Assembly: GCF_048771995.1 (NCBI RefSeq)
Contig: NC_133026.1
Coordinates: forward strand, 121,877,501-121,941,500
Direction: 5' to 3'
DNA length: 64,000 nt
DNA from: Taeniopygia guttata
Lineage: Eukaryota; Chordata; Aves; Passeriformes; Estrildidae
This document shows positions 27,901-42,461 of this stretch, piece by piece (positions within the stretch are counted from its first letter, which is position 1; the number at the start of each line of letters is the position of its first letter). The position numbers and the translations under genes are program-made. The notes beneath the pieces are model-generated. The model searched no databases. It was not told the DNA's origin and worked only from the letters and a program-made list of their open reading frames with translations.

Positions 27901-30302
27901 TGACGTTCTATATAAAACTGTATTGATGGCACCCAACATTGACTAAGCACTGGCAATCCTTCTATGTCTCAGAGATTAACTTACACATCTTGCTTTTATG
28001 CATGAAATCAACATAGTGTTTGGAAGGTGAATGCTGTGTAAGGGAACAGTTGAACTCTATTAACAGATTTGAAGATGGGAGGAAAATAACAGAAAAAGCA
28101 ACATTTACTTAGATGCAACTCTCACTGCTCAGCGGAAATGCAGGAAATGTGGCTCCCAATGCTGTTCAGAGACAATCTGAATGATTTTGTGAGTATTCTG
28201 ATGCAAGTGGAGATAAAGATTCAGAACAAATTCATTGTGTGGAGGAGAAACTGCACAACAGCAAATCATTTTCCTCAGCTACCAAACTTTAAATTCAAAG
28301 TTCCTTTGTGTGTATCTCTACATCATAACTCATTCAACAGTATATATACTGTATGTTAGGTATAGGATATTTCAGTCAGGATTCTAAACTCGTCATGTTA
28401 AAGCCTGTTTGTTTGCTATGTGTCTGTACAGCAGATCAGATGTATCAGGCAAATAAGTAAGTAAAACTGTGTCTTTAATTTGCTAAAACAGGTATTACAC
28501 AAAATAGAAGACTTTGTTTCTCAAGAACAGTTGATGACTGTTTTCTTATACAATATATTAAATCTTACATTCTCTAAGTGTCTTCTTGACTCAGGCTCCA
28601 AAAGCAAGTAAAGTGGTGTATTGTAAGCTAAAATGCAAGTATTTTTGCTGTTACTAAAAAAATAATAAAATGAAGCATTTTACTACTTTTGTAGTATCAT
28701 TTTACTACTACATTTAACAATACATCAAATGCCATCATCTTTTATTGTTGACTTAGTTATCCTTGACATCTATGGAATCTGGTCTTCAGTATCTCCCAAA
28801 GGTTGAACTCTAAGAAGATAGAGAACAGTCAAGAGATGAAAAAGGAAAAGGAGATATTAACTGACAAAGTAGTTCTGCCAAAATATTACTTTATTACCTT
28901 TTTAGTTAAAAAAAAGGGGATAACTTTCTCCCAGTGGAAAGTACAGTGATGAACATGCACAGAAAATAAACAAATCATTAAAAGGACACATCTAGATGCT
29001 GTAAACTCTTACATCTTTGACTGCTGACTCTCCTGCAGCCTAATCTAAAGCTGGTGCTGTCTCCTCACAGGCATGTCTAAATTGAACTTCCAGGAGGTGT
29101 AAATTACAGAAATCAAATCTCTCACTTCTACCCATTGTTCTATTAAAAAATATGGATATAGGCAGGCGCATCTCTTACTGCTTCTTTCTGTGTTTCATGC
29201 ATGATGCACAGTTGTCAATGCAAGTTTGGGATCCTGGTTCCTGTCAGCTGAAGCGCACCTTTCAGGAGACATGGGTGATAGGATGGTTGTTTTATAATTC
29301 CCAAGTTCTCTTAGACACAAGCTGAACACTGTCATGCTCTGCTCTCCCCAAGCAGCTGTATTTTGGGATATGCATAGTACCAGACTAAGACATCTAAGAA
29401 ATCTGCAGCAGTAATAACATTATTTGTAGAAAGCAGAGTGTTAACATATTCCATCCTAATTCTAGATCACTCTCTTGGATATAGGTGTTGAAATACTTTT
29501 TGAACATATTCATAGAGCCTGATTGTTTCTGTTTGAGAACTAATCACATTTATTTATTATTTAGTCTTTTTTATGACTATAAAGTTTAAAATAAGTTCTC
29601 CCTTATATGTTCCTAGGAAGCTACTAATTTCTACATATGCGCTTTCTGAGCCCATATGATAACTATGATCTAAACTACAAAATTATCCAGTAACTGCTGC
29701 CCCAAGGTTCCTGAGAAGAGGAGACTCTGCATTTCAGCAAAAACTCAGTATTTCAGCAAATAAGTTATCAAAGGTGCAGGAGGAAAGACAGTGCAATAAT
29801 TTATACAGAGTTTTGCTTTCTTTTTTCCTTTACACAATGTAAATTAATTATTTTTGCTAGTTGTTGGCAATTATTCATGTTGTATTTCTGGTGAGTTTGG
29901 ATTCATTAACTAATACACAGATTCAAGACCTATGTTAAATTAAATAGGAATATAAACAAAATAAGCAATCCAGAATAATATCATACCATATAAAGATGAC
30001 TAAACAGTGATACTATCAGAGTTCAAACAAATATATTTTGCTATTGTTTTTAATTTTGTTCACAAAATAATAAACAGTAATTTTTTTCTTATTCACTTTT
30101 CTTTCTGGTAGGCAATAAAAGCACTGTTCAAGAGAGGAATCTGTAGTGTCAGCCCTTTCCCACTTGTCCAAGAGCTCTTATTCAGATCAGAAATAAAAAA
30201 TAAAATGGCTAAATAAAAAGCAAAAAGGCTTAGAGAACTGTTAATGGAAGCAACTATAAACTTTGGGTATACAAAGTATTGCTACATTGGGGTATCTCAG
30301 TC

Positions 30303-30326
30303 TTTTTTTTTTTTTTTTTTTTTTTT
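30303..30326 (+). repeat. Poly(T) run, 24 nt
   Basis: An uninterrupted run of 24 T. No retroposed sequence that would explain it as a reversed poly(A) tail was recognised next to it. Confidence 0.95.
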
Positions 30327-33300
30327 GTACACACAAGGTACATTTGCTGTTCTCCATTACAAATTAACAAAACATTTTTTCCTAACTGTATTAGTTTACT
30401 AGTACAGTTTACTGGATAGTGGACAAACTATCAGTTGTACTTTGTGTTTCTCATATGCTTTCTCAAATTTGAGAATTTGCTGATTATTAAAATAGTTTTT
30501 AAAATTTTTTTTTAAGAAGTGAAACACTATTTCAGATTACACTGTCTCTGTATAAGCTGTCATTTCAGCTAACATCACCAACAATGTATTTTTCCTGTAC
30601 TGTAATTGTTTTAGGCATGACTATTTTCTCATAGCATGCAGCTAGTCTTGCTTATTAGAAATAATAAGTATATAGATATAAACATATTCATATAATACTT
30701 AATTAGAAATATTTAGTTTAGAATTAGTTAAGTGATGGCTTGGTAAAAAGAAATGTCTGGATTTATTATTTATCAATTAAAACCACCATAGAAATATTTT
30801 ATGTTTGTATGATTATTCTACATTTAAGATGGAATGATTAGTTCATTTCAAACTATCATTATTTCAAGAGCATTTCATGATTCCTCTTCTGTTACTACAG
30901 TTTTTTTTTTTCGCTAGGAGACTTAGCAAGATTTGTATCTAGCATAAGATTTTGTTGTTGCTAGAAGGCTGAGTGATCAGCTGCCCGACATTGGACCAGT
31001 ATCTCATTTCCTGTTTTCTGCAGGTGTCTATTGACATATAGGAAGTAATTTTTTCCTGGCAGTCAAATTATTTTACTTGGTTTGGATGGACAATCTTGTT
31101 GACTGGTTTTCTTGACACTGAAATGAATCAATAAGGACACAATCCATTCTATGTTCATGAAGCTGAGGTTGTCATCCCAGTAAACTGCTTATTATGCATT
31201 ACCACTTACACCTACATGTGAGAGAGGAGAGCCAATGTCTTGTAGTCTCAGATTCCAAGCTGTGTGAAAAACTCGGACTCCTGGTTCCAAGAACCTAAGG
31301 ATCATAAATGTTGTGCACAAAATATCATGCTAGTGTTTTCTGGGTGTAATACCTGTTAAAATTGACACAAATTAAAGCAACATGTGGAGACTGTGGGAGG
31401 CTTTGATATAATAAATCCTAGGACCCTTTTTTTCATGCTTTATGAAGTTACCTTTTCATTTAGGCTGAAGTTTCTTTACCATTGATTTAATTTATTGCTT
31501 TGTTTTTTCCCATTTTAATTTGCTACATATACAACATCTTCTCCAGTATCTTACCTTTAAATCAATTTGTTGCTTGCAAAGCAGTTGTCTCACTTTAGTT
31601 TCTACAACATATCTACATGGGACTCTAATAGCTAAATAATTTCCTCTTTTGTTATTTAATTTTACACTTATTGGGTAAGTGTACACATTGGAAATATTTT
31701 CTTTTGCTTCTTAGTATCTAGAGGCTTCTACTGAAGTACTCCTGAAACTGTTGTGTCCTTCAGTTTTAACTGCTTGGCTTGGTTAGCTTTACCTTGAAGA
31801 CTTTCAATTTTCAATGGCTTTTCAATATATAAATTAAATGTTTCACCTGAAATTTGATTGAACATAGATGCTTTCAATACCTTTACTCATTACCTGTTAA
31901 GTATGTTCATTAATCAACATTTCCTATTTTAAATAAAAATGTATTATTCTGACACTTGTGATTACAGTCTCCTAGCAACTTTCTCCAACCTGTCCTTTTC
32001 ATTTCTATGGTCTAAGGCCAGAAAGGAGTGAAGATAACCCTAATTCTGCACGTGGTTTAATCCTTTTCCCCATGTGGTATAACTTTAATTTGTTAAAGGA
32101 GCTGATATCTGTAATTTTATTAGACTAATGATAAAGTACAGTATTAAACTTCCATTCTACATGTCAGTGTAACCTATATCATAGAAAGAAAAATCTTTTC
32201 CCACATATTCACTTGCAGCCTGCAGTTAGCAGGCTGATTCTTTCTCACACAGAAAACTCCAGCAAGGCATCTTAAAGGAAAAACTTAATTCAATAGGTTT
32301 TTTCAATACTTCAGTAAGAATCAACTTTTCTTCATTTTACATGCTGCTCTCCTCAATCCAAGTGGCTGCATGAGGTAAATTTTCTCGTCCCCAGTTGCCA
32401 AGTGCCTTCTCCTTTTTGAAGTCCTCCTTAAGCTTTTCTCTGAAATTACTTCCTTTTTTTATTTATGTCCATATATCTATAGTATTTTTTTTCTCCTGGA
32501 ACATATTTTTGTGTCCTGTCACAGTTCATTCTTACAAAATTGTGTAAACTCTTCTCCTTGGGTGCTTGATCTTACAATCTCTGGCACCCTGTAAGACAGC
32601 TGCACGGCTTTCAGGAGAGGAAAGTCTGTAATTCTTTAAGAGTAGATCTTAAAAATAATAGTTCATAAACCATCATATATCTTTATATATGTATAAACTT
32701 ACATATTAAGAAACCCATTCTTCCTTGCTATTAGGGTGCAATTTCTCATTTTTCACCATACTTGAATTTAGGGCTGAACAGATCTGTTTGCGCTGGTTTG
32801 CACTTACTCCATAGCTCCATCTTTATGGATACACAAGGAGAAAGCATGACTAATGACAAAATCAGTGTTCATCCTTTCTATGTAAACCAAAGCTTTGAAA
32901 TTAAGTATCTTATCCTGTACTTGAATTTAAATTTGCTAGTCATCCATATTGTTTACAACACTATTTAATAGAGACATGCAGGAAAAATTCTGTAGATTTT
33001 TGAAGGAGCGAAAACCTGCATATGCTCACAGTTTTAGTATGGGCTCAAGCTTTTGTTTCTATAATCTTCATAGGGCAAATACAGGTAGCTTGAGTGCACT
33101 CTCCTCTAGGAGATATTACAAATTCATTTTTATTTCGTTGAGAAAACATCCTGAGCCAACATCCTGGTCCTGTGTGGTTTGGAGCCAGATATAAGTTTAT
33201 AAAGAAAGAGCCTAGGAGACAGGCTCTTAAGTCATGCTTAAACCCAGTCCAGGCTTTGCCCCATTGTCTTTGCAGAGAAAGAACTTGAATGAGAATGAAG

Positions 33301-33712
33301 ATACTATTTCTGTGGCACCGTTTTTAAGAAAACATGGATTCTAGGCTGGAAACATGGGCACCAGCAGTTTGAACTCCTTTGTTTATTCTAAGAGTCACAG
33401 GAGGGAAACCACACAAGGGTTTTGCCTGAGAAAAAAATGAACTGGAGAAGCAATAAAGAAGTAGAGAGTTTGCTGGGGCACTCTCAGATCCTTCTGCAGA
33501 ACCAGTGATGTGAAAGTTGAAACTGATGCTTCTTTTATGACTCCCTAATTCTATGATTTTTTTTTTTAATGGGGGTTAGTGGAAGAAGGCAGCATGCATC
33601 CTCTCTGTTTTTATCTACTATTGAGCTCAGTGACACCGAACAATCTGAGAATACTTGCAATACATGGAGAATACTTACCATGTGAAATGCATTCAAAATG
33701 GCTTAGAAATTA

Positions 33713-33750
33713 ATTCTCTGTGTCTGTTTATATTCTCTGTGGCTGTTTAT
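33713..33750 (+). repeat. 19-bp tandem duplication, two copies
   Basis: The unit attctctgtgtctgtttat is followed directly by the same unit with one change. About 40 bp upstream, gagaatactt is also repeated with a 20-bp period (33646-33684), so this small patch shows repeated slippage. Confidence 0.85.
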
Positions 33751-34049
33751 AAATACACTCAGTTGGGCTCAAGCATTCAAAGCCACCTCCTTATGATATG
33801 TAGTGAATTTACTAACATAGATGGGGAACTGTGCCATGTATACTGGCCAGAGTACCAAAAAACCCAGATAGGCTTAGTTTTCTGGTGTAGTATAGCTTAG
33901 CTGTTAAATGTTGAACTCCTGTGGCTGATCTGGTCAACAAAAGTCATTTGGATATATATTTTCCTGTTTTCTCAAGCTCCGAACAAAAGCTTCTTCTTTA
34001 GGACTTTCACAATTAATTTTCAACATCAAATTACATACTATTTTTTTGA

Positions 34050-34999
34050 TACAGATACAAGATAAGGCACTGGGGAAGTGCACATTGAAACACTTTCAAT
34101 CATTTACCAGCAGCTCTGGATAACCAGGGAGGCCCCTGTTCAGTGGAAGTTGGTAAATGTGACACTCATCTCCAAGAAGGGATAGAAAAACGATCTGGGA
34201 ACTACAGGTCTGTCAGCTTGACCTCAATGCCAGGGAAGATCATGGAGCTGATCATCTTGAGTGCCATCACACGGCACATGCAGGACAATCAGAGCATCAG
34301 GGTGAGCCAGCCTGCATTTGTAAAAGGCAGGTCCTGTTTGACCTTGTCCTACCTGCTGATGCAGCCTCACATTGAGTCCTGTGTGTAGTTTTGGGTAGTA
34401 CAATATGAGAAAGACATTAAGCTGTTAAAAAGTGCACAAAGGAGGGCAAAAAATATGGTGAAGAGCCTTGAGGAACAGCTGAGGTAACTTGGTCTGTTCA
34501 GCCTGGAGAAGATGACACTGCAAAGACATTGAGGTGCTGGAGTGTGTCCAGCAGGACTGTGAGGGGTCTGGAGCCCAAGCCTTATGAGGAGCAGCTGAGG
34601 AAGCTGCTGTTGTATAGCCTGAGATCCCTCAGGAGGATCCCTCAGGACACTCAGGAGGGACCTGTTTGATCTCTACAACTCCCTGAGTGGAAGTTGTGGC
34701 AAGGTGGGATTGTGGGGAAGTTTCTTTGCCTGAACAACAAGTGATAGGATATGAGGAACTGGCCCCACATTGCACCAGGAGAGGATTAGAATGCATATTA
34801 GGAAAAACTTCTTTATGGAAAGGTTGTCAAGCATTGGAATAGGCTTCCATGGAACTGGTTGAGTCATCATCCTGGAAGTATATAAAATGCCTGTAGATGT
34901 GGTACCTGGGGACATGGTTTGGTGGTGGATTGAAGTGGTTGGATTTGATGATCTTAGAGGTCTTTTACAAATTAAATGATTCTTTGATTCTATGACTCT
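34050..34999 (+). mobile_element. Composite or rearranged CR1 LINE
   Basis: The 5' part encodes CR1 reverse transcriptase motifs in one frame (GNYRSVSLTSMPGKIMELII, then KGRSCLT near 34325-34343). It then jumps to the ORF2 C-terminal stretch (PHIESCV near 34362-34386), so several hundred bp of RT are missing. The segment around 34404-34510 is repeated in diverged form at 34519-34625, both matching the 'gacattgaggtgctggagcg' region. The remainder runs to a typical 3' end with gaggtcttttacaaatt and ttctttgattctatgactct. It is either two CR1 insertions fused or one copy with an internal deletion and duplication. It is broken and non-coding today. Confidence 0.92.
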
Positions 35000-36395
35000 A
35001 AACAGGATCTTGCTGATTTCAGTTCATTGATTCACAGGTTTGGAGGAATGTTCTCTCTATGCTATGTTATGAATAGTAGCAATAGAGAAAACAAAATGGG
35101 AAATAGAAGACTTACAGAAAGACTTAAAGCTGTATAGAACATTTACCTGCTGACTTTATCTGTGCATTTTGCTACTATCAGCTTCTTCTCTATGGGCTAA
35201 ATTCAACTCCATCTTGGAGGTATCAATAAAATTAATTCCTCCTCCTCAAAAAAAAACCCAAAAAAAAACCCCAAAAAAACCTCTTTCTGGTTCCTGCTGC
35301 TTGCCAACTACTTTTCTGGTTTCCCTGCTTCAAACTTTCTCCACTCCTTTTCACTTTCATCTTAATATATTCCTTTGTCTCCTTTCCCTCCTTCAGCTCT
35401 CAGAATTGAATTTTGTATCTACATAGTTTAATACAGTGGAAATATAGTAGGGTGGATTATATATGTTATACAGAATAGAATTAAACAAAATTGCACACAC
35501 TAGCAAGATGTACATTTTAGGTCTATCCTTTATTTCTGGCTCATTGTGAAAAAACGGAATTGAATTAACCAGTTAATTACTGGTTCTTAGAAAAATAAAC
35601 TCTATTAAAAAAAAGGAAGAAAAAAGGCAAGTTTGTTGGACAATGAAAATTAGTGGCTGATTACTATGGGAAATTTCTATATTTTGAAGCATTAAACAGG
35701 AAGGAAAGAATGGAAGCAAGGAATGAAAAAAGCAAGAAAGATGAAGGAGAAGAGAAAAAAGGAAGAAAAGAAGGAGAGACAACTATGTAACCCAGTTACA
35801 TTTTGTTTAACCTCAAAGGAAGATTTTGCTCTCCTGCAAGTTATTCACTTATGCACTTGCTATGAAATCAGCATTGTGAGTAAGTTGATAGCCTGCACAG
35901 GGAAGGAAAGAATGGCAAGCTGATTACTTTATGGTTATTTCACAAAACTGATGAGACAGCAAATGATATTCAATCCTATTAAAAAGACTAAGCACAGCCT
36001 TTTTTCCACCCTTAAAAAAAAAAAATCCTACCTTCCTCGTGCTGGGATTGGATGATATGATTCTACAATTCAGGGAGTCTGCAGAACATCTGCAATGAAA
36101 TTGGTTTTCTGTGGAAAACTGATGAATCACTTACTGCCAATGACTGCAAGGAAAAGTACTTGTTTATGCCCTTATGTAATGAATTTTTATGAGGTGAAGT
36201 TTTCTGTTTATAAAAAATACCCTTTCAGTTGCTGCAGATGTAAAATAATAGAATTCAGAATTTAGACCACCACATTACTGAAAAGGCAGTCAGTAGCCGA
36301 ATATCATCATCTACTTACAATATACCAAAAAGGGGTTTGTACTTCTATAATAGAATTAAAATTTCCATCCATTCCATAAGGTCTTGCAAGAGAAC

Positions 36396-36430
<35 letters not shown>

Positions 36431-39400
36431 ATATCAACGGTTACCTTTCTCAATATATTTTAAAATAAACTTAGTGTTTTTACCAAAAAATACATGTTCT
36501 GCTTCAAAAAGTAGATCTAAAACCTCATGCTTATGAGCAGTTCCTGAGAAAGCAACCACTGTATCTCTGTAATAAAAGAAAATGAGTTACATGCTTTTCC
36601 TTGAATGTCCCCCAAAACCTCTTTAAAAGCAGGAGTTAAAGTAATAGCTTAGGTGTAACCATTTCACTGTGAAAAGCAACTTCTCACAATCGTAAGTATC
36701 TTAAGAGAGTTTTATGACTGCAAATTAATTAGTGGAGCTAATTTTAAGAATTACCAAACTGTCTTATTCTTACATTCAGCAAGAGTTGAGTTTGATTGTT
36801 ACAATCTTTTAATTTCCTTTGGAATCTTGAGACATTTCCATTAAGTATTTCACAGCTTGAATGTTATTTCTTTTTTGATCATGTTGTGTATTTCCAGGAA
36901 TAGCTGTAGGTGACTGGAAATGTGCAGGTATCTATTCTCAATGACTAATGCATTTTGCATTTCTGCAGCAAAAGCTGTTTTGCTCTGTATGTGAAAAACT
37001 TTCAAGTGCCATTTTCTTCATACTTCTAATCTCCATGTCCTGATATCTATATTGGTTCTGCAAGTATGGATAATGCACCAGTTTTTTTTTTGAATCAATG
37101 TATATTTTTATGAAATTGGGTTTTTGTGACTCTAAGCAATGATGCAATGAGCAACCTGTACTTCTTTGTGCCTTGCCACTCCACTACCTATGAAACTGTT
37201 GCAGGGTGACTGCTGTTGCTGCTGTCAAAGGGATTGTGAAAGAATGCAAGAGACAGCATGCTTCAGGTCCATCTATATCTTCTGCAATGGCCAGTTTGCT
37301 TAAATCTGGAGACAACCAGCCAAACACAATTGAACTTTTACCTTATTTTCCACAACACATGTAACAGAAGCTGTGCCACTTGGCTAAGTGCCCATTTCAT
37401 GCTTGCATCTGCAGCATGCTCTGGCCATTCAAGCACTGCTTTTGGAGAAGAAATACCACACACCACATGGGACCATTTTGTCCTCAGTATATGGAATGAA
37501 CAGCAGTAAGTGAAATCCTCATCTTGTCTACCCTGCAGCCACATTCCTCTTGAGCTCTGATTCTGGTGTCCAGCACCAGCCTCCACATTCTCACCCTTTT
37601 TAATACAGAGTAAATCAGTGATAGGCTGTCATTATTGGTAGTGCAGCACTCATGGAGACATTAGAGCCTTTATGAAAAGTATCCTGAAGCAATGGTCATT
37701 ATTTGCGCTCTTGTCTTTGAACCATGTGACTATCAGGTGGAGCAATCCATGTGATCCACAATCTTTAGTAGCAGCCTGCATCAAAAGAGGCTGGAGTTAG
37801 AAGTTAACAATAAATACTGCACACCCATCACAGAAGCTTTTATTAATTACAGAGAGACTGTTTAGTGGCTGTGGTAGTCACTCATGAGAAACTTACCTAT
37901 TTAAGTGCAAACAGACACAACAGCATTTTAAGAAAGGCTTAATTAGCCCTGGGTCTGCATCATGCACACTGCTTCTTATGCCTTGTCATAAGCCATGCAT
38001 CTCTATCCATATAATTGGCTCTCACATAGTATGTTCATAGTTTCTGTTGTGGTTTAATGCATCTGAAATTAAGATGAAGATCAGCAGTGACAACTGGATA
38101 TCAACATCCAGAATACCAAGCCTGTTGTCCCTTACTGCACCATGCATAACAATGACTAAAGACTTTATATCAAAACTGGGTACAATAGGAGAGCTCATGT
38201 AAAAGGCAATAGACCTCAATAAAAACAGGACAAGTTTCAAAACTCTTTGGAAGTCTAGCGGTAATATATTCCCATGTAAAAGTCAGTACTACCACAGATG
38301 CAATTTACTGTCTTTGCCTGCTGAAATAGGCACTCTCCTAGGAGCCTATGCCCAGGGAGTGCCCTGGCTCTAGGCAAAAAAACCCTCATCCTTTCGGCAC
38401 CCTGTCTTCAGGCCACAAAAGGAAAACTAACGACAGAGGGTAGGCAAAAAATCTTGTTAGGGAATCAGGTACCTGAAGACTTCTAGTGAACCTGTAAGAT
38501 GTGACTTTTTTTCCATTAAGACAATTTATCTCCAAGGATTATCCTTGACACAGTTATTGCATCAGAGGTATCCTGCCAATTGCACAATCTGAAGATGCTA
38601 TCTAGGGTTATTTCCTTGGCACAGTGTGTCCTGAAGGACTATTTCGGTAAGGGCCTTAAACAAGATGGCACACCAGCTATTGGCAAGTGACTAACAGCTA
38701 GGGAACATGATAGGATGCTTTGGTCACGTTAATGGAAGTTGCCAGTTCTGCAGTCAAGAAGTTAGAAAGATTGCAACAGATACAGAAAATGGCAGAGGAG
38801 AGAAGACTCAGCTTTTTGCTCTCTTCCAAGCTACTCCAAAATGCTTTGATTAGTTTTCTATTACAGACCTTCCAATATAGCCTAATGCAGAGCTTTACAA
38901 GACTGACAACCCCTTTTTTCCCTGAAATATCCTTGAACTATGTCCCTCAAAGTAGACAGATATGAATTGGCCACTGGCCGACTTTACCATACTTTGCACC
39001 AGTTTGTTCTCTCAGGAGACCCAAGATCAGAGAGGTATGCAGCTGAGGATTTCAGACTTATTAAAAACTGCCTGCAAGACATAGAACTACCTGCACCTGC
39101 TGCTGTACAAGTGTGCCCACATTTTTATCTGAAATAGAGCTGCATTTTTGTATGCAGATCAACAGACAGTTTGAGAATTCTAAACCCCAGGTATGTTGTA
39201 GAGAACAGAAAAGATGACCAATTGGCTTTAGCAGATGCTGTATGAACATGCCTGTGCATGTTTGTGATTCATCTGGTGCCAGGCTGAGAGGGATTCTGCC
39301 CACAAATGTCTTTTCCTTGAACAAGATTTGGCCACCTTGCCAGCTCCTCACTTTGGGGTGGACTCCCTGGAATGGCAGAAACTTAAGACTGTGATAACAA

Positions 39401-42400
39401 TTTAGGTGGATGTTTTAATGCTGCCAGCATGTAAAACGCTCTTGGGAGGCTGAAGGCAGGCAGCTGTAATCTATTCAACAAATTCTACTAAGATTTCCTC
39501 TGGGGAATAGGTAAGGGGTTGAAGCACCACTTTCAAACTGCTTCTGCTGTTTTGGCTATATACACTGTGACTTGCAGCAGCTGAGGCTACCATACTGTAT
39601 TAAAAGCAAATGACCATCAGTTTATTATATCCTTTGCCCAGTCACGCCACAATATTCTCTTCTCAGTAAAAGCCAACACAGCTTCCTAGCAAACATACAG
39701 CAAAGTGTAACAGCTATGACTAATCTGCTCAAAAGAAGAAATGTGAAAAGATAATTTGCTTTAACCTAAAACTGAAGAAATTTTTAAAGAGAAGTCTAAA
39801 CTAGTTTCTCACTTTGCATTTTAGTCTCATAAATGACAAAGTATGAAGTCACCCACTGAGTAAGAAATAACCACCCTTCCAGAAAAACTCTCTTAAGAAA
39901 AAGGCAAACCTCAGAACCTCCTGTTAAAAAATATCATTTATTTGTCAACTTGGTTTTCATAAGAATGACACATCCCAGGTAACAATTGCATTATTATTCT
40001 CAAATAAGGACATTATAATAGATTGTATTTAGCAAATACATATCCTTCATCTTTCTTCACATTGTCTCTTTACTAATGCTGAGATCATCCTTGTTCATCA
40101 TACCACACAGTTACAAAAAAAAAAAAAGTATTTCCAAGTAAGGCGGGAACCAAATACTATCCCTCTCATTTCTTTCACAGAAACTCCCACTTCTAACCTT
40201 TCTATAAAGTTACTTATAAGACCTCCCTTAAAACAAACAGAGTAGATGGAATGGTTTGTGGAAGTAAAAAAGAGCATTCTCTGACTCCTTTCATCTAAAT
40301 GCCTCCCCAATCACACTTTGTGGCAACTGGTAATTCTCATTCAAATGAAGAAATGAAAAATTTTCTAGTATGTTTATTAATGTAATTAGTCTGTTTCATT
40401 TATGCCTTCACTTTTTGATTTTTCATAATGAAAATGTTCATGTAGCACACCAAGTCAACAGAGCACAAAGAAAACTGGTAATAAAAGGCTATAACTCCTA
40501 TCCAAGACTGAACAGAAGTTCTGGTCCTTTAACTTCCTTGAATTCTAAGCATTTATCCTTTTCACTGATGCACGTATGACTACTCATAAGTACATTCTAA
40601 TGGTAGCTGAATACTAATCCACTTTTGTTTAAAGATTAACATTCCAAACCAAAATTTATTCTCTTTACTGCAAGAAGTAGGACCAGATGTAGCAGTCCTT
40701 TGTTAAAGTAGTGTTTAAACCTGAAAAATATAATGTTTATGAGGACAACTTATCAAGGTAATTAATATGTAAATCTAATTATCCTTTGATTAGTCTACAA
40801 AGGATCTGATTTTTTTACTGTAATATCTTCAACTAAGACTCTTCTGCAACTTATAGATCACAAGACACAACAAAACAGAATTAGAATATTTTAAAAAGTG
40901 TATTTTTAATTTTAAAGTGCTTCAGGAAAATGCTGAATATTGAAGTACTAAAAAGGTAAGCTGGTAGTTTTTCAATATTCAAGTTGGAACCCTGGACTCA
41001 TTAGTGACTACAACTGAGCAAAGGTTTCACCATATGGGAGATAAAAAAAAATCTTTATCTGACATAAAAAACCCATTATTTTCCAAAACCACCTACTTCT
41101 GTGAGATGCTTGGTACCTGCTTACTTGCATGTAAAATAAAAGAACTAAACCCCCACCTAAAGATCTAGGTTCTCAGGGTAACAAAAACCATTTATGCCAC
41201 AAGACACAGACTTCACAAACTTTGTCAATACTATCAGTTACAAACCAAACACAGTGATGAGGAGGTGGTACAGAAGTAGGCCAATGCTTTGCTATAATAA
41301 GTCAACATAAGTTAAGCATTAGAAGTTTAATTCCAGGAAAAAACAAAAAAAAAAAAACAACCCAAAAAAACAAACCAACAGTAAAGTGTGATATAGCAGA
41401 GCCAGCAGAAACCAGCTGTACAACAGAGGTACTAAACTGCTTGAAACAGGTTTTTTATTGATAGTGTAACAGGGATGAAAAACAGAGCACAAACTTTACC
41501 TGCATGAAACTGCAAGAGACAAAACAAACCCCAGGAAATTCATACAGCTAATGCACATCAAATAGCAGGACAGAGGGAGATGGAATGAAAAAGGAAGATA
41601 ACATTCTTTAATATTCAGGAAAATGAAATATTTCTATATCGGAAAGAAGCGAACTCCAACCTAAGAAGGGCATGACACCTAGCAGAGGCCAATACAGAGA
41701 ATCCACGCTCTTTTGATAAAAAACTGCTCTGAGACTTCAGAATAAATGAAAAGTCCACAGCAAACAAAGGTGTGCTATGCTTGTAAGCTGCAAACACTAG
41801 ATTTTGGATGCGTACAAGTCTTTATTAATAAACACAGATAAAGACTGAAGTACCAAAATGTTGATGATGTTTCTCGAGACATTAGATCACCTTGAAGTCA
41901 GCATTAATAAAACATGTCTTTGGGAAAAGCTATTAAGTGATGTGGAAGGACAATTAATACAAAATTCCTTCAGGAATAAGAAGTAACTTCAGGATGCTCT
42001 CCAAATGACTTGCCAGTTTTCATACTCTTAATAAAAACAGGTTTGCACCTGCTGGTTCTAATTGCAATGGCAAATAACAGAAATATGGCAGGCTACTAAT
42101 ACACATATCTGACAGCAAATAATATTGCAGCACAGTATCTGAAAGCACTTGCTCTGAAATCTCTGTTGACTCACAGAACAGCAGCAGAATTAATGAAGTT
42201 TTTGGCTGCCCACCCGCTAACTATATCTAATTACATCAGATGAAAGCACTGTGTGTCACTCTAGAGATCAAAACCTAGAATTTAAGATCTTCAAACAAAT
42301 AGACTAGTGGGTTGTTATAATCAGAATGTAGAATGAAGAATGTAATAAACCATTTCATAAAAGTAGATCAAATTTACTCAATCAGCTGTTACCCTGCTAT

Positions 42401-42434
42401 TTTTGGGACTGACTATTGATGATTGCCAATCAAG
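35000..42434. other. Intergenic DNA just downstream of PEX2
   Basis: AT-rich spacer with a poly(A) run at 36397-36427, a purine-rich patch near 35700-35780 and a short hairpin at 38329-38363 (arms ggcactc / gagtgcc). Open frames of 60-96 codons on both strands show no family motif. The left limit of PEX2 transcription is not certain, so the right edge is approximate. Confidence 0.5.
36397..36427 (+). repeat. Poly(A) run, 31 nt
   Basis: An uninterrupted run of 31 A. The sequence to its left shows no recognised retroposed gene or SINE, so it is annotated as simple repeat only. Confidence 0.95.
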
Positions 42435-42455
42435 AACAGAGCCACAATAAAGCTA

Positions 42456-42461
42456 TTTATT
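42456..42461 (-). terminator. PEX2: Candidate PEX2 polyadenylation signal
   Basis: This is the first canonical AATAAA on the minus strand downstream of the PEX2 stop (plus strand tttatt), about 1.04 kb past it. Variant hexamers occur earlier, for example TATAAA near 43034 and CATAAA near 42940, so a shorter 3' UTR is possible. The proposal is by motif and position only. Confidence 0.45.

Larger units (their letters stand above)
24961..34049. other. Intergenic DNA, mostly featureless
   Basis: AT-rich. It contains a poly(T) run (30303-30326) and two neighbouring short tandem duplications near 33646-33750. Overlapping open frames of 73-107 codons occur at 26491-26959 on both strands and show no recognised motif. 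No gene is supported. Confidence 0.5.

Noticed and set aside
33540-33570. attctatgatt followed by poly(T), like a CR1 tail
   Set aside because: The sequence upstream does not match CR1, and the short motif alone is not enough.
35723-35923. Lys/Glu-rich open frame
   Set aside because: Its first half is a purine-rich low-complexity tract; there is no other evidence for a gene.
38040-38060. tgttgtggtttaa, resembling the start of some avian LTRs
   Set aside because: Only about 13 bases agree, and there is no matching second end, poly(A) signal or coding part. No retrovirus-like element can be supported.
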